Origin: CAYVAP01 sp964343195
GTDB taxonomy: Bacteria; Bacteroidota; Bacteroidia; J057
Direction of reading: 5' to 3'
Assembly (NCBI GenBank): GCA_964343195.1
Contig: CAYFIR010000062.1
Location: forward strand, 1 to 35,944
DNA: 35,944 nt
Shown here: positions 8,735-16,773 of the stretch, one piece after another
How the letters are laid out: every line of letters begins with the position of its first letter
How positions within the stretch are numbered: position 1 is the first letter of the stretch
Notes under the pieces: model-generated
What the model was told of the DNA's origin: nothing
The model's input: only the letters and a program-made list of their open reading frames with translations
Database searches by the model: none
Made by a program: the position numbers and the translations under genes

Positions 8735-9190
8735 TCAATCCCGCTCAAAGGTCCAGGTAACCCGGCGATGGACGCCGTTCCCGCGTGGTCGGATGAATTG
8801 CCAGACCTGACGATTGGATGAATTTTCCACGATGGTGCAGACCAGATCACAACCAAAGATATCGTCGCAGTAGAAGTAGTAAAAAAACACCCGCTCGCCT
8901 TCTTCTCCGATCTTGAAACCATCTCGCGCGCGGTTGTACACGCCTGGGATGCTCAGGTCGTAGTAGAGGAATAGGTCGCTGTTTTCAGGATTCGTCAGGG
9001 TGAGTGAACCAATGTTCTCGCTTTCAGACTCCAGGTCAGTGGTTCCATCGGGATTGATGAGCGCAATTTCTTCTTTGACGAGGCTCCATGAGCCTTCCAT
9101 GCGCTTGACAAACTTTACCTGGGTGCGGTCAATGCAACTGCTGGTCAGGAGTGTCGCCAGGATCAGGATGATGATTTGAGATGCTTTCAT
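8735..9190 (-). CDS. small lipoprotein, lipocalin-like
   Basis: A 151-residue lipoprotein. The start at 9190 gives MKASQIIILI and a lipobox LLTSSC with Cys at residue 19; the longer frame upstream to 9367 overlaps the neighbouring gene and has no signal. The mature part begins with a MEGSWSLVKEEI motif like that of the 'lipocalin-like' beta-barrel lipoproteins common in Bacteroidota, and ends in Trp- and Arg-rich strands. Its function is not known. It starts 7 bases after the stop of the beta-barrel-like gene at 9198, so the two are probably cotranscribed and may act together in the envelope. Confidence 0.7.
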   Translation of the reverse strand: MKASQIIILILATLLTSSCIDRTQVKFVKRMEGSWSLVKEEIALINPDGTTDLESESENIGSLTLTNPENSDLFLYYDLSIPGVYNRARDGFKIGEEGERVFFYYFYCDDIFGCDLVCTIVENSSNRQVWQFIRPRGNGVHRRVTWTFERD

Positions 9191-9197
9191 GGGAGAA

Positions 9198-10112
9198 TCA
9201 GTCTTGGAGGGAGTTGGAGCCAATGAGAAATTCGAAGCCAATGGAAACCCGCATGGAGCGCAGGCTCTCAGCCCGAACCAGGTCAGTCTCTGGATCGAGA
9301 TTGGCAGGGTCATTTGCCCACACCTGATAGTCCCGCGGAATGTCGCTCCAGCGGATTTGTTGCTCATCCCAATCGGTGTAATTGAGCAGCCCTTCGTCAG
9401 AAATGAAGCTATTGGGGAAGGTAACGTTCACCGGGATGTACACTGGCCCCAATTTCAACCCTGCCCCCAACCCGAAGTCCAGACTCGTCGTGGGCGATGA
9501 GTGGATACTGAGCAGGTCGTATTCGTTGCCGACGCTGTAGGTCCCGTCCTGGTAAATGTAGCCAATGTCCACCCTGGTATTTCGGAAGTAACCGGCCATG
9601 ATCCCGTTGATAAAAAAGACACCCCCAAAACCAATTCCCAGCTCCACCTGAGAGGAAATATCACGTACCCGGAAGTCCACCTGGGTCTGAATGCCATTGG
9701 CATATTCGCCCAGCAACTGGTGCTGCATGCCCCCATAGGTCATCAGGAAGCTGAAATTAAAATTCACCGGCCCATCCGTCATCAACCTCAGCCCTGTCCC
9801 ATAATTGATGTGCGAAAACTGCGTCGGCGACAAGGTATCCAGCGGAGTCGGCTGATTGCTGCCATAGTAGGCGTTGTAGCTGGTAATGAATTCGTTGAAG
9901 TCATTCCACTGATGCGTCGCACGGGTGTAGTCGAGGCGGAGGGGAAGGTAGAGTTGGGCCGAGGCATTCCCCAAATACCCGATTGCATTCAAGCCAAACA
10001 GTAAGGAATTTTGACACGTAGCGGGAAAATATGCGCTGGAACCTTTCTGGGGCGCACCGCGGAGCGCCCCTACGATCAGGTTGATCGACTCGGAGAGTCT
10101 CAACAGCGCCAT
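9198..10112 (-). CDS. beta-barrel-like envelope protein, 5' end uncertain
   Basis: The frame from about 10000 down to 9198 codes for a protein rich in alternating polar and hydrophobic strands (INYGTGLRLM, VNFNFSFLMTYGG, ISSQVELGIGFGGVFFING, TSLDFGLGAGLKLGP) and ends SMRVSIGFEFLIG. This looks like an outer-membrane barrel or membrane-associated porin-like protein. A signal-peptidase-like site, NASA|QLYLPL, falls near residue 52 of the longest frame. The only in-frame ATG (10110-10112) sits inside a cluster of hairpin repeats, and the first 25 codons are repeat sequence, so they are unlikely to be native. The true start may be a TTG or CTG near 9980-10000, or the 5' end has been damaged by the repeats. 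It is coupled to the lipoprotein gene downstream. Confidence 0.6.
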   Translation of the reverse strand: MALLRLSESINLIVGALRGAPQKGSSAYFPATCQNSLLFGLNAIGYLGNASAQLYLPLRLDYTRATHQWNDFNEFITSYNAYYGSNQPTPLDTLSPTQFSHINYGTGLRLMTDGPVNFNFSFLMTYGGMQHQLLGEYANGIQTQVDFRVRDISSQVELGIGFGGVFFINGIMAGYFRNTRVDIGYIYQDGTYSVGNEYDLLSIHSSPTTSLDFGLGAGLKLGPVYIPVNVTFPNSFISDEGLLNYTDWDEQQIRWSDIPRDYQVWANDPANLDPETDLVRAESLRSMRVSIGFEFLIGSNSLQD

Positions 10113-10210
10113 CCCTTAGTATGGCTTGATGCTGAGCACTGCTCCTGCAGTGCCGCTCGTGAGGCTTTGAAAGCCGATACGTAAAGTCTTAGCGTCTCCG
10201 ACGCTCCTAC
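10049..10210. repeat. cluster of REP-like hairpins
   Basis: Six stem-loops lie in 160 bases. They are GGGGCGC/GCGCCCC at 10049-10070 followed by CTAC; GTTGA..GACTC-gga-GAGTC..TCAAC at 10080-10104; GCCAT/ATGGC at 10108-10125; GCACTGC-tcct-GCAGTGC at 10136-10153; GGCTTT-g-AAAGCC at 10163-10175; and AGCGTC-tcc-GACGCT at 10191-10205 followed by CTAC. Read on the minus strand, the first and last are GTAG plus palindrome, the REP layout. The GTAG at 10207-10210 contains the glycosyltransferase stop codon. The 10083-10104 unit resembles the central hairpin of the 26969 and 30977 repeats. Confidence 0.65.
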
Positions 10211-11337
10211 AGAAACTTCTCCAGCGCTGCCCAACTCGACTCATAGCAGCCGTCCCAGGTGTAGCGCTGATGGCGGATGCGGCCCTTGGCGATCAAGTCC
10301 TCGCGTAGCTTTGGCTCTGAGGCCAGGCGCTTGAGTCCGGTCGTAATGGCCTCGACATCAAAGGGATCGACCTCGTAAGCTGCATCTCCATAGACTTCTG
10401 GCATACAGGAGACATTGGCGCAGAGAACAGGCACCTCGGTGATCATGGCCTCGATGATGGGGATGCCAAAGCCCTCGTAGAAAGGCACAAAGGTTTTGGC
10501 CAATGCACCGTTGTACACTTCGTTTAGCTCTTTTCCGTAACGAGGTCCGGTGAAGATCACCTCGTCCTTATAATTCATCGCAGCGTGAGTCGCGAAAATC
10601 TCATCGTATTGCCAACCTTTTTTGCCCACGACCAGCAGCTTGGCACCGGAACCCGTCTCGGCTTTGAAGCGATCAAAGGCCAGGAAGAGATTAGAGAGGT
10701 TTTTCCGGGGCTGAATGGTCCCGACGTACAGAAAATAGGGGGCGCCTCCGGTGTACTGCTGCCGGATTTCCGCGCGGCGCGCTTCAGGCAGCGGCTCAAA
10801 GTATTCGCTGATGCCGTTGTAGGCAACAGAAATTTTGTCCAGCGGCGTGCCATACACATCGTGGATGTCGGCCTTATTGAACTCCGAAACGGTCAGGATG
10901 TGGTCGGCCTGGGCCTGATAGATGCGGGAAAATTTGCGCACGTACCAGCCATACAGCGGCGACAAAATCTCAGGGTGCCGCTCATAGGCCACATCGTGAA
11001 AAACCGCCACCTTGGGCACATCGGGGAGGTTGCTGAGGTATAGCTCAGGCGAAAAATAGAGATCGGGCTTGAGCCGCTGGGCCTTTTGCTTCGCTGTAAT
11101 ATGAAACCACGTGTACCACAGAAGCGGGTGCCGCGCTGGCGGAAACACCACGTGTGGCTCGATGTTATCCGAAAAGATGAATTCCTCGCTAAAGGGGCGG
11201 TCAAAGAGAAAGGAAAAGCGCACTTCAGGGTGCCGCTGCGTCATGCGCTTGAGCGTTTCGATGGCGTAGCGGGCGATTCCTTCAGTGGTGCCGGGCAGCA
11301 ACAGACGGGTATTGACGACGATGTGAGGGCGAGCCAT
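10207..11337 (-). CDS. GT4 family glycosyltransferase
   Basis: A 376-residue GT-B fold glycosyltransferase of family 4 that transfers a sugar from a nucleotide donor, probably in surface polysaccharide or glycoconjugate assembly. Visible features are an N-terminal acceptor domain with GTTEGIARYA near residue 17, the linker YFLYVGTIQPRKNL, LLVVGKKGW, VIFTGPRYGKELNEVY, and the donor-site EGFGIPIIEA (the E-x7-E motif), then MPEVYGDAAYEVDP. The start MARPHIVV at 11337 is preferred over the ATG at 11364 because the latter lies within a strong -7 box (11362-11369). The donor and acceptor cannot be told from sequence. It is a single gene here, with no other polysaccharide genes beside it. Confidence 0.85.
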   Translation of the reverse strand: MARPHIVVNTRLLLPGTTEGIARYAIETLKRMTQRHPEVRFSFLFDRPFSEEFIFSDNIEPHVVFPPARHPLLWYTWFHITAKQKAQRLKPDLYFSPELYLSNLPDVPKVAVFHDVAYERHPEILSPLYGWYVRKFSRIYQAQADHILTVSEFNKADIHDVYGTPLDKISVAYNGISEYFEPLPEARRAEIRQQYTGGAPYFLYVGTIQPRKNLSNLFLAFDRFKAETGSGAKLLVVGKKGWQYDEIFATHAAMNYKDEVIFTGPRYGKELNEVYNGALAKTFVPFYEGFGIPIIEAMITEVPVLCANVSCMPEVYGDAAYEVDPFDVEAITTGLKRLASEPKLREDLIAKGRIRHQRYTWDGCYESSWAALEKFL

Positions 11338-11361
11338 GGGCGAGGTTCGTTGGTTTTGGGG

Positions 11362-11369
11362 CAAAGGTA
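11362..11369 (-). promoter_or_regulatory. Bacteroidota -7 promoter box of glycosyltransferase gene
   Basis: On the minus strand this reads TACCTTTG, an exact TAnnTTTG -7 element, 25 bases before the chosen start at 11337. No convincing -33 TTTG was found at the usual spacing, because the region upstream is a repeat. Confidence 0.5.
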
Positions 11370-11384
11370 TGATATTTAGAAGCG

Positions 11385-11476
11385 AGAAGTCAGACCGCTG
11401 CGAGAAGCGAGATATAGAGTAAAGATCTTTCTTCTCTGACTTCTGACAGGCGGAGCCGATCTGACCTCTGACTTCT
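11385..11476. repeat. AGAAGTCAGA inverted/direct repeat
   Basis: AGAAGTCAGA at 11385-11394 has its exact reverse complement TCTGACTTCT at 11435-11444 and again at 11467-11476. The first pair could form a 10-bp stem with a 40-base loop. It lies between the glycosyltransferase promoter and the end of the endonuclease I gene, and could act as a transcriptional boundary. Confidence 0.5.
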
Positions 11477-11497
11477 CTTTCTTCTTCTCTGTTCTTC

Positions 11498-13126
11498 TCA
11501 TTCCACCCAAATCAGCTTCCCCTCCTGTCCGTCGATCAGGAGCCAATAGGCACCATTGCTGAGACTGGTTACATCCCACTGCACTTCAGTCTGAGGGGTT
11601 TGCGTAGCAAAATCTGCGATTAGTCGGCCATGCAGGTCGAGCAATTGTGCGCGGAGAGGTTGGGAGGTTTGGCTTCGAAGCCAAAGAGATTCCTTAACCG
11701 GATTGGGAAATATTTCCCAGTTGGCTCCCCGTTCTTTGGGAAGATCCGTAGTGGCATTGGCAAGTATTTCCAGGGAAATAGTCGACATATCCGGCACATC
11801 AGTCGTGAGGGTCAGTTCGCCACTAAATGCTCCCACCGATACTGGCGAAAATTCGACCGAAATTTCCAGTCCTTCACCCGGTGCCAGTGTTGTATCCTGT
11901 CCCGATATTCCCCGAAATCCCAACTCTGGAGAATTCAGCGTCAACCCGCTCAGGCTCAGGTCAACATTCCCCTCATTGACCAGCACCCAGCGAACGGCTT
12001 TACTGGTGCCTACGGGTACATCACCGAGATCCGTACTGGATCGGCTGATACTGATCTCTTTGATTTCAGCGGCGACAGAATTCCCACTTACGGAAAAAAT
12101 GCGCTCCAGGAACTGTGGATAGTCGATGAAGGGATTCCGGTTGTTTTGCAAATCCGAAATGTCATCGTTGCGGCGCTGTTCTACCTGCGTGGGCGGATAG
12201 GCGTCGTGCCAAAGGCGAAGCACCCCTTCCTGTCCGGCGAGATGGTTGCTGTAGTCCTGGTAGCGGATCACGAAGTAAAACATAGCCCGTGCCACTTCTC
12301 CTTTGTGCACATCACGCGGCTCAAAGCGGCCATTTCCTTTTTTGGAACCACCTACCTGCCAGGTCGGGTTGGTCACCGTGCCAAAGGGAAGATTTCCCCG
12401 TTCACTATTCGAAGACACGGTCGTAGGGTACAGATGATACAAATCTGAGCGCATGGGCTCATTCTGATTAAAAAATCCCTGTGGAAAGGTATGTTCGGTG
12501 TTGAAGCCCTGGTTTTGGGCGTCGGTACGGCTGCTGTAGCCCGTTACGAGGGTTCCGGTGTACACACATTCGAGGGTATTGACATTTGCGCCCTGGCCAT
12601 TGACCCGCTGATTGTCAAAGTCCATGAACATTTCGTTGCGGGCATTGGTATAGCCCAGGCTGTTGTAGCCCTGGCTGATGCGGCTCTTGAGGGCAGATTT
12701 GAGGGCCTCCTGACTGAGGTTTTGCGTCGTGCTGTAATAGCTGTTGCTGAACGTCCCCTGCCCTTGCAGGTCTACCCGGGCATCTCCGCTGGGAGCATCG
12801 GTCACAATCATCAGCTCAGAGTTGTGCAGGATGTTGTGTCGGGGATGAAAATACACCCATATAGACTGGCTGCCTCCCGCAGGCAGCGTTAGCGAGTCTG
12901 TTTTCGAGGAGAAAGCCGGCTGTTCGTAGGTGTCAAAGAAGCGCAGTTCCTTCACCTGAAGGGATTCATCCCCCACATTTTCCAAAACGAGTTGGAGGCT
13001 ATCGGTCTGGGTTTCGTCAGTAGAAGAAAAGGAAAGCGAAGTCGGATTTACCATCAGTTCCTGCCCCCAAACCAGCGAAGTGAACATCAGGCACAGAGCA
13101 GTAGCTACCGCAATGGGTCGTATCAT
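11498..13126 (-). CDS. secreted endonuclease I (EndA/NucM family) with T9SS domain
   Basis: A 542-residue extracellular nuclease. The signal peptide is MIRPIAVATALCLMF, ending at VWGQ (residue 22). Residues of about 25-125 form an immunoglobulin-like domain of the choice-of-anchor type. Residues of about 135-355 form the endonuclease I domain, with NTEHTFPQGFF (the active-site His region), SDLYHLYP, GNLPFG, FEPRDVHKGEVARAMFY, and the diagnostic NNRNPFIDYPQFLERI. A second beta-sandwich domain follows (about 370-450), then a T9SS type A sorting domain (WEIFPNPVKESLWL, ending YWLLIDGQEGKLIWVE). It probably degrades extracellular DNA for nutrients or biofilm turnover, and is distinct from the intracellular defence genes that follow. 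It has its own -7 box at 13146-13153. Confidence 0.88.
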   Translation of the reverse strand: MIRPIAVATALCLMFTSLVWGQELMVNPTSLSFSSTDETQTDSLQLVLENVGDESLQVKELRFFDTYEQPAFSSKTDSLTLPAGGSQSIWVYFHPRHNILHNSELMIVTDAPSGDARVDLQGQGTFSNSYYSTTQNLSQEALKSALKSRISQGYNSLGYTNARNEMFMDFDNQRVNGQGANVNTLECVYTGTLVTGYSSRTDAQNQGFNTEHTFPQGFFNQNEPMRSDLYHLYPTTVSSNSERGNLPFGTVTNPTWQVGGSKKGNGRFEPRDVHKGEVARAMFYFVIRYQDYSNHLAGQEGVLRLWHDAYPPTQVEQRRNDDISDLQNNRNPFIDYPQFLERIFSVSGNSVAAEIKEISISRSSTDLGDVPVGTSKAVRWVLVNEGNVDLSLSGLTLNSPELGFRGISGQDTTLAPGEGLEISVEFSPVSVGAFSGELTLTTDVPDMSTISLEILANATTDLPKERGANWEIFPNPVKESLWLRSQTSQPLRAQLLDLHGRLIADFATQTPQTEVQWDVTSLSNGAYWLLIDGQEGKLIWVE

Positions 13127-13145
13127 GCGAATTTGAAATTTGGGG

Positions 13146-13153
13146 CAAAGATA
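13146..13153 (-). promoter_or_regulatory. Bacteroidota -7 promoter box of endonuclease I gene
   Basis: On the minus strand this reads TATCTTTG followed by CCCC, an exact match to TAnnTTTG, 20 bases upstream of the start codon. That implies a very short leader. No clear -33 element was found. Confidence 0.55.
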
Positions 13154-13269
13154 GGGAGAAATGGGGAGGGGCAGGCTCAGACAAACTGGAAAACTGAATA
13201 AGCGAATAAAAATTGGGTAACCACTACTCCCGTCTAAAATTCCATTTGCCTAAGCAGAGAAGGGGAATA

Positions 13270-13290
13270 TTTCCACATTTTTTGTGGAAA
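13270..13290. promoter_or_regulatory. 8-bp inverted repeat upstream of dndC
   Basis: TTTCCACA (13270-13277) and TGTGGAAA (13283-13290) form a perfect inverted repeat around TTTTT, 67 bases before dndC. It is the only strong symmetric site in the dnd operon leader, so it is a candidate operator for a repressor. Canonical dnd operons are repressed by DndB, and here a DndB-family gene is in the operon. It could instead be a hairpin ending upstream transcription. Confidence 0.4.
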
Positions 13291-13357
13291 AGCTACTTAG
13301 CATTTTTTTCTAATTAATTTAGCTTGAATTAAAAGAGTCCAACCTACAATCAAGAAC

Positions 13358-14668
13358 ATGAGCCTCAACATTGCATATATAGAAGCTGAAATCCAGGATC
13401 AATATCTCCATGATGACAACCCGCGTCCATGGATAATTGGATTCAGTGGAGGGAAAGACTCAACAATGCTACTTCAACTAGTGTGGAATGCCTTGAAAAA
13501 AATTGAGCCAGGATTACTCACTCGCCCTATCTATGTGGTCTGTAATGACACATTGGTGGAGAACCCTAAAATAGTTGAATATGTTGGGCATGTGCTTGAA
13601 CTGATCAAAAATGCTGCTACAGAACAGGGACTCCCAATATTTGTCCACACGACAAGTCCTAGATTAGAAGACACATTTTGGTTAAACTTAATTGGGAAAG
13701 GATACCCTGCGCCTAATAATTTTTTTCGTTGGTGTACTGAACGGTTGAAAATTAACCCTACCACACGCTTTATTCAGGAAAAAGTCAAAGAAAGTGAAAG
13801 CGGAGAAGCCATTATTCTATTAGGGACTAGACAAAGTGAAAGTGCTACCCGTTCACGCTCCCTAAATCGCCATAAGGTTATTGGTCAGCGACTTCGTCGC
13901 CACGTTTTGCCCAATGCTTGGGTCTATGCTCCAATCATAGAGGTAACGACTGATGAAGTATGGATTTACTTGCGTTCTATCAATTCTCCTTGGGGATATG
14001 ACAATAAACAACTCCAGGCATTGTACCGCAACGCAAGTGGAGGAGATTGTCCACTGGTTGTGGATAAAACCACTCCTTCTTGTGGGAATAGTCGATTTGG
14101 CTGTTGGGTCTGTACCGTAGTAAATAAAGACAAAGCTATGGAAGGACTAATTGAGTATGGTGAGGAGTGGATGGTGCCACTCTTGGAGCTACGTGAATTT
14201 TTGGCGATGTCTCGAAATAACCCTGAAATGAGAGAAGATCGAGGGCGAGACAATAAAAAACGATTAGGACCCTATAAACCTAAGGTTAGGTACGAAATCC
14301 TAAAGCGACTACTAGAAGCCCAATACGAAATTCAGCAGGAGCAAGGTGATATTCAGCTTATTTCTCATCAGGAATTGGTTGCTATTCAGATTTCCTGGTA
14401 TCGAGATGCCATATTTCAGTACAAAGTTTCGGATATTTATAATTCGATCTTCCCCAACCACATTGACATGAGAAAGCACGAAGAAAAGTATAAGCAGGAA
14501 GAAGAGCTTCTTAAGAAAGTCTGTACGGACACCCCCGAAGATATCAGCCTGATTCAGGAACTATTAGCTTTGGAAAAGACTAAAATGCTCCTGATCAAGA
14601 AACGGGGACTTCAACAAGATATCGATAAACGTCTAGAAAAATTTCTTGAAGAAAAATCTAATCAATAG
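13358..14668 (+). CDS. dndC: DNA phosphorothioation sulfurtransferase DndC
   Basis: A 436-residue ATP pyrophosphatase of the PAPS-reductase-like family. In phosphorothioation, DndC carries sulfur on an Fe-S cluster and activates the DNA backbone with ATP. The PP-loop SGGKDS is at residues 30-35. DndC-type segments follow: VCNDTLVENP (61-70), FFRWCTERLKI with C126, LLGTRQSES (154-162), and a cysteine cluster C231, C242, C249 and C252 (TPSCGNSRFGCWVC) that would bind the Fe-S cluster. The C-terminal 150 residues are helical and charged. It is the first gene of a run of six plus-strand genes with gaps of 30 bases or less. Plain assimilatory PAPS reductase is excluded by length, the WCTERLKI and TRQSES motifs, and the neighbours. 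Local base composition is AT-rich (22 of 60 G+C at 13741-13800). Confidence 0.93.
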   Translation: MSLNIAYIEAEIQDQYLHDDNPRPWIIGFSGGKDSTMLLQLVWNALKKIEPGLLTRPIYVVCNDTLVENPKIVEYVGHVLELIKNAATEQGLPIFVHTTSPRLEDTFWLNLIGKGYPAPNNFFRWCTERLKINPTTRFIQEKVKESESGEAIILLGTRQSESATRSRSLNRHKVIGQRLRRHVLPNAWVYAPIIEVTTDEVWIYLRSINSPWGYDNKQLQALYRNASGGDCPLVVDKTTPSCGNSRFGCWVCTVVNKDKAMEGLIEYGEEWMVPLLELREFLAMSRNNPEMREDRGRDNKKRLGPYKPKVRYEILKRLLEAQYEIQQEQGDIQLISHQELVAIQISWYRDAIFQYKVSDIYNSIFPNHIDMRKHEEKYKQEEELLKKVCTDTPEDISLIQELLALEKTKMLLIKKRGLQQDIDKRLEKFLEEKSNQ

Positions 14669-14691
14669 GCTGACTCCCTTATCTTGCTTTT

Positions 14692-16767
14692 ATGCTCATT
14701 AAAGAGATTGAAATCAGCGATTTCCGCATTTACCAAGGGCGGAATGTGATCAACCTACTCCCTGACGATCCTAAAAACATAATTGTTATCAGTGGAAAAA
14801 ATGGCTATGGGAAAACTACCTTTCTCATGGCCTTAGTCTGGTGTCTATATGGTAGGCAAATGCAGTTAGTTGATGACCTATACAAGAAGGAAATCGAAGA
14901 GTCTGGTGGGTATGGCAAATATATATCCAACAGCCTAAATCGCTTATCACGTTACAACGGCGAGACAGAGTTCTCAGTAGGAATCACCTTTGTTGATATT
15001 GACATTCCAGAAATCCCCTGTGAGGAGTTACGGATCATTCGATCTTTCAATGTTGAAACCAGTACTGGGGATCGTGTTGAAATATACATCGATGGCCAGC
15101 GAAATGAGCTCATTGATGATGCGAAACCAGACGCGTTCATTCAGGACTTCATTTTACCTAAAGAAATAGCTAAGTTTTTCTTATTCGATGCGGAGAAGAT
15201 CGTTTCCCTAGCTGAGGAAACTACCGATACTCACCGAAAATATCTAAGCCGCGCATACTCTCAAGTATTAGGTATCCAAAAATATGAGGATCTCAAGCAA
15301 AGCCTAATTCAAGCTCAGCGTAGGCTACGTGAGGAATTTGCCAGCCCCAGTGAAAAAGCGGATTTAGCACAGCTGAAGGCTGACGTAGAAAAGCTAACTG
15401 TTGAAATCCAAGATAAACAGTCAAAAATCGAAGAATGTCGTGAACTGATTGTGGAAAACCGACAGGAAGCTAGTCAACTCCAGGCTGCCCTAATCCGTGC
15501 TGGAAGCCAAATCACGGTTGAAGAACTGAATCAGATGAGGCAGGAAGAAGTAAGTATGGAGGTGAAACTAGAAGAAATCAAAGGTAGCCTAAGAGACTTG
15601 TATGAAGAGGTTCCTTTTGCAATTGCAGGACGTCAACTAGTGAGTGTCTCTCGCCAACTTGATCGAGAAGCGGAACAACGTGAAGCACTCCACCGCTTTA
15701 GTGGCGTAGAGGATAAGGCCAACCAGATCTTAGATGACCTGAATAAAGCTAGGGAAAAGCTCGATTTTCCCATTGAATATCGCACTCAAGAGTTCTATAA
15801 CAACACTCTCAAAAAACTTATCAAATCCCACTTTTTCAGTGAAGTCCCCGAAGTTGCTACAGATTTTGAAAAGAGACATGAATTCTCTGATACAGAGCGA
15901 CGAGAGTTGCAATCGTTACTCAACAACCTAAATACCTCTTTTAAAGAGGCTTTTAGACGATTGACGGGTGATTACAACCAAACCCGTAATGAGCTCCATG
16001 CTTTACAACGACGTATCCGTGCTGCTGAAGGGAACCAGGAAGACCCCACTGTCGCAGAGTATCGGACTAGACGAGATAGACTTGAAGCAACTATAACAGA
16101 CCTGGAGCAAACCATCTCAGAACTGGAACGAGAGATAGGCCGGGCTGAAATGGAGTTGGAACAAAAAGAGACGAAAGTCGCCAACCTCCAAGACAAGATT
16201 GAAGTATCCGATCAGGTCAAAGCCAAAGACGAGCTCACGAAGCGTCTGATTAACAATCTCAACACTTTCATCCAGGAATTCAAGCAACAGAAAAAAGCTT
16301 CCTTGGAAGAATCAATTCTGGAGGGATTGACTACCTTGATGCACAAGAAAGATTTTATCCATCGCGTCGAGGTCGATATTATTGGTGAAGACATAGAGAT
16401 CCTACTATACAATTCAAGGGAAGAGCAAATTCGAAAAGGCAGCCTTTCAAAGGGAGAGCAGCAACTCTATGCCACAGCCTTGCTAAAGGGCATGGTAGAA
16501 GAATCCGAAACAGAATTTCCCGTCTTTATCGACAGCCCCATGCAAAAGTTCGATGAAGACCACGCAGCCAATATCGTTCGCTTTTTCTATCCCAGTGTGG
16601 CCGAGCAGGTGACGATTTTTCCTCTCATAAATAAGGAGATGACCAAAGGGGAATACGACATGCTGCAACGCTTTGTCTCTAAGGCATTTCTCATTGATAA
16701 TTACTCCGAAGATCAATCCCGCTTTAAAGAAGTTGCCCCTAACCAGCTGTTCGAGGCTGTCAAATAA
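14692..16767 (+). CDS. dndD: DndD, SMC/RecF-like ATPase of PT modification
   Basis: A 691-residue SMC/Rad50-type ATPase. DndD hydrolyses ATP and is thought to nick or remodel DNA during sulfur insertion, in complex with DndC and DndE. It begins MLIKEIEISDFRIYQG, with Walker A GKNGYGKTT at residues 35-43. Long coiled-coil stretches run from about 190 to 300 and from about 400 to 540 (heptads rich in E, K, Q and L). The ABC-type signature SLSKGEQQLY is near 583, followed by the Walker B-like VFIDSPMQKFDEDH. The C-terminus (LINKEMTKGEYDML) is typical of DndD. It begins 23 bases after dndC and ends 6 bases before the next gene, so one transcript is expected. Confidence 0.92.
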   Translation: MLIKEIEISDFRIYQGRNVINLLPDDPKNIIVISGKNGYGKTTFLMALVWCLYGRQMQLVDDLYKKEIEESGGYGKYISNSLNRLSRYNGETEFSVGITFVDIDIPEIPCEELRIIRSFNVETSTGDRVEIYIDGQRNELIDDAKPDAFIQDFILPKEIAKFFLFDAEKIVSLAEETTDTHRKYLSRAYSQVLGIQKYEDLKQSLIQAQRRLREEFASPSEKADLAQLKADVEKLTVEIQDKQSKIEECRELIVENRQEASQLQAALIRAGSQITVEELNQMRQEEVSMEVKLEEIKGSLRDLYEEVPFAIAGRQLVSVSRQLDREAEQREALHRFSGVEDKANQILDDLNKAREKLDFPIEYRTQEFYNNTLKKLIKSHFFSEVPEVATDFEKRHEFSDTERRELQSLLNNLNTSFKEAFRRLTGDYNQTRNELHALQRRIRAAEGNQEDPTVAEYRTRRDRLEATITDLEQTISELEREIGRAEMELEQKETKVANLQDKIEVSDQVKAKDELTKRLINNLNTFIQEFKQQKKASLEESILEGLTTLMHKKDFIHRVEVDIIGEDIEILLYNSREEQIRKGSLSKGEQQLYATALLKGMVEESETEFPVFIDSPMQKFDEDHAANIVRFFYPSVAEQVTIFPLINKEMTKGEYDMLQRFVSKAFLIDNYSEDQSRFKEVAPNQLFEAVK

Positions 16768-16773
16768 TCCCTC

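Noticed and set aside
13358..14668. DndC as an ordinary PAPS reductase (CysH)
   Set aside because: Length, TRQSES and WCTERLKI motifs, the C-terminal cysteine cluster and the dndD/dndE neighbours all favour DndC.
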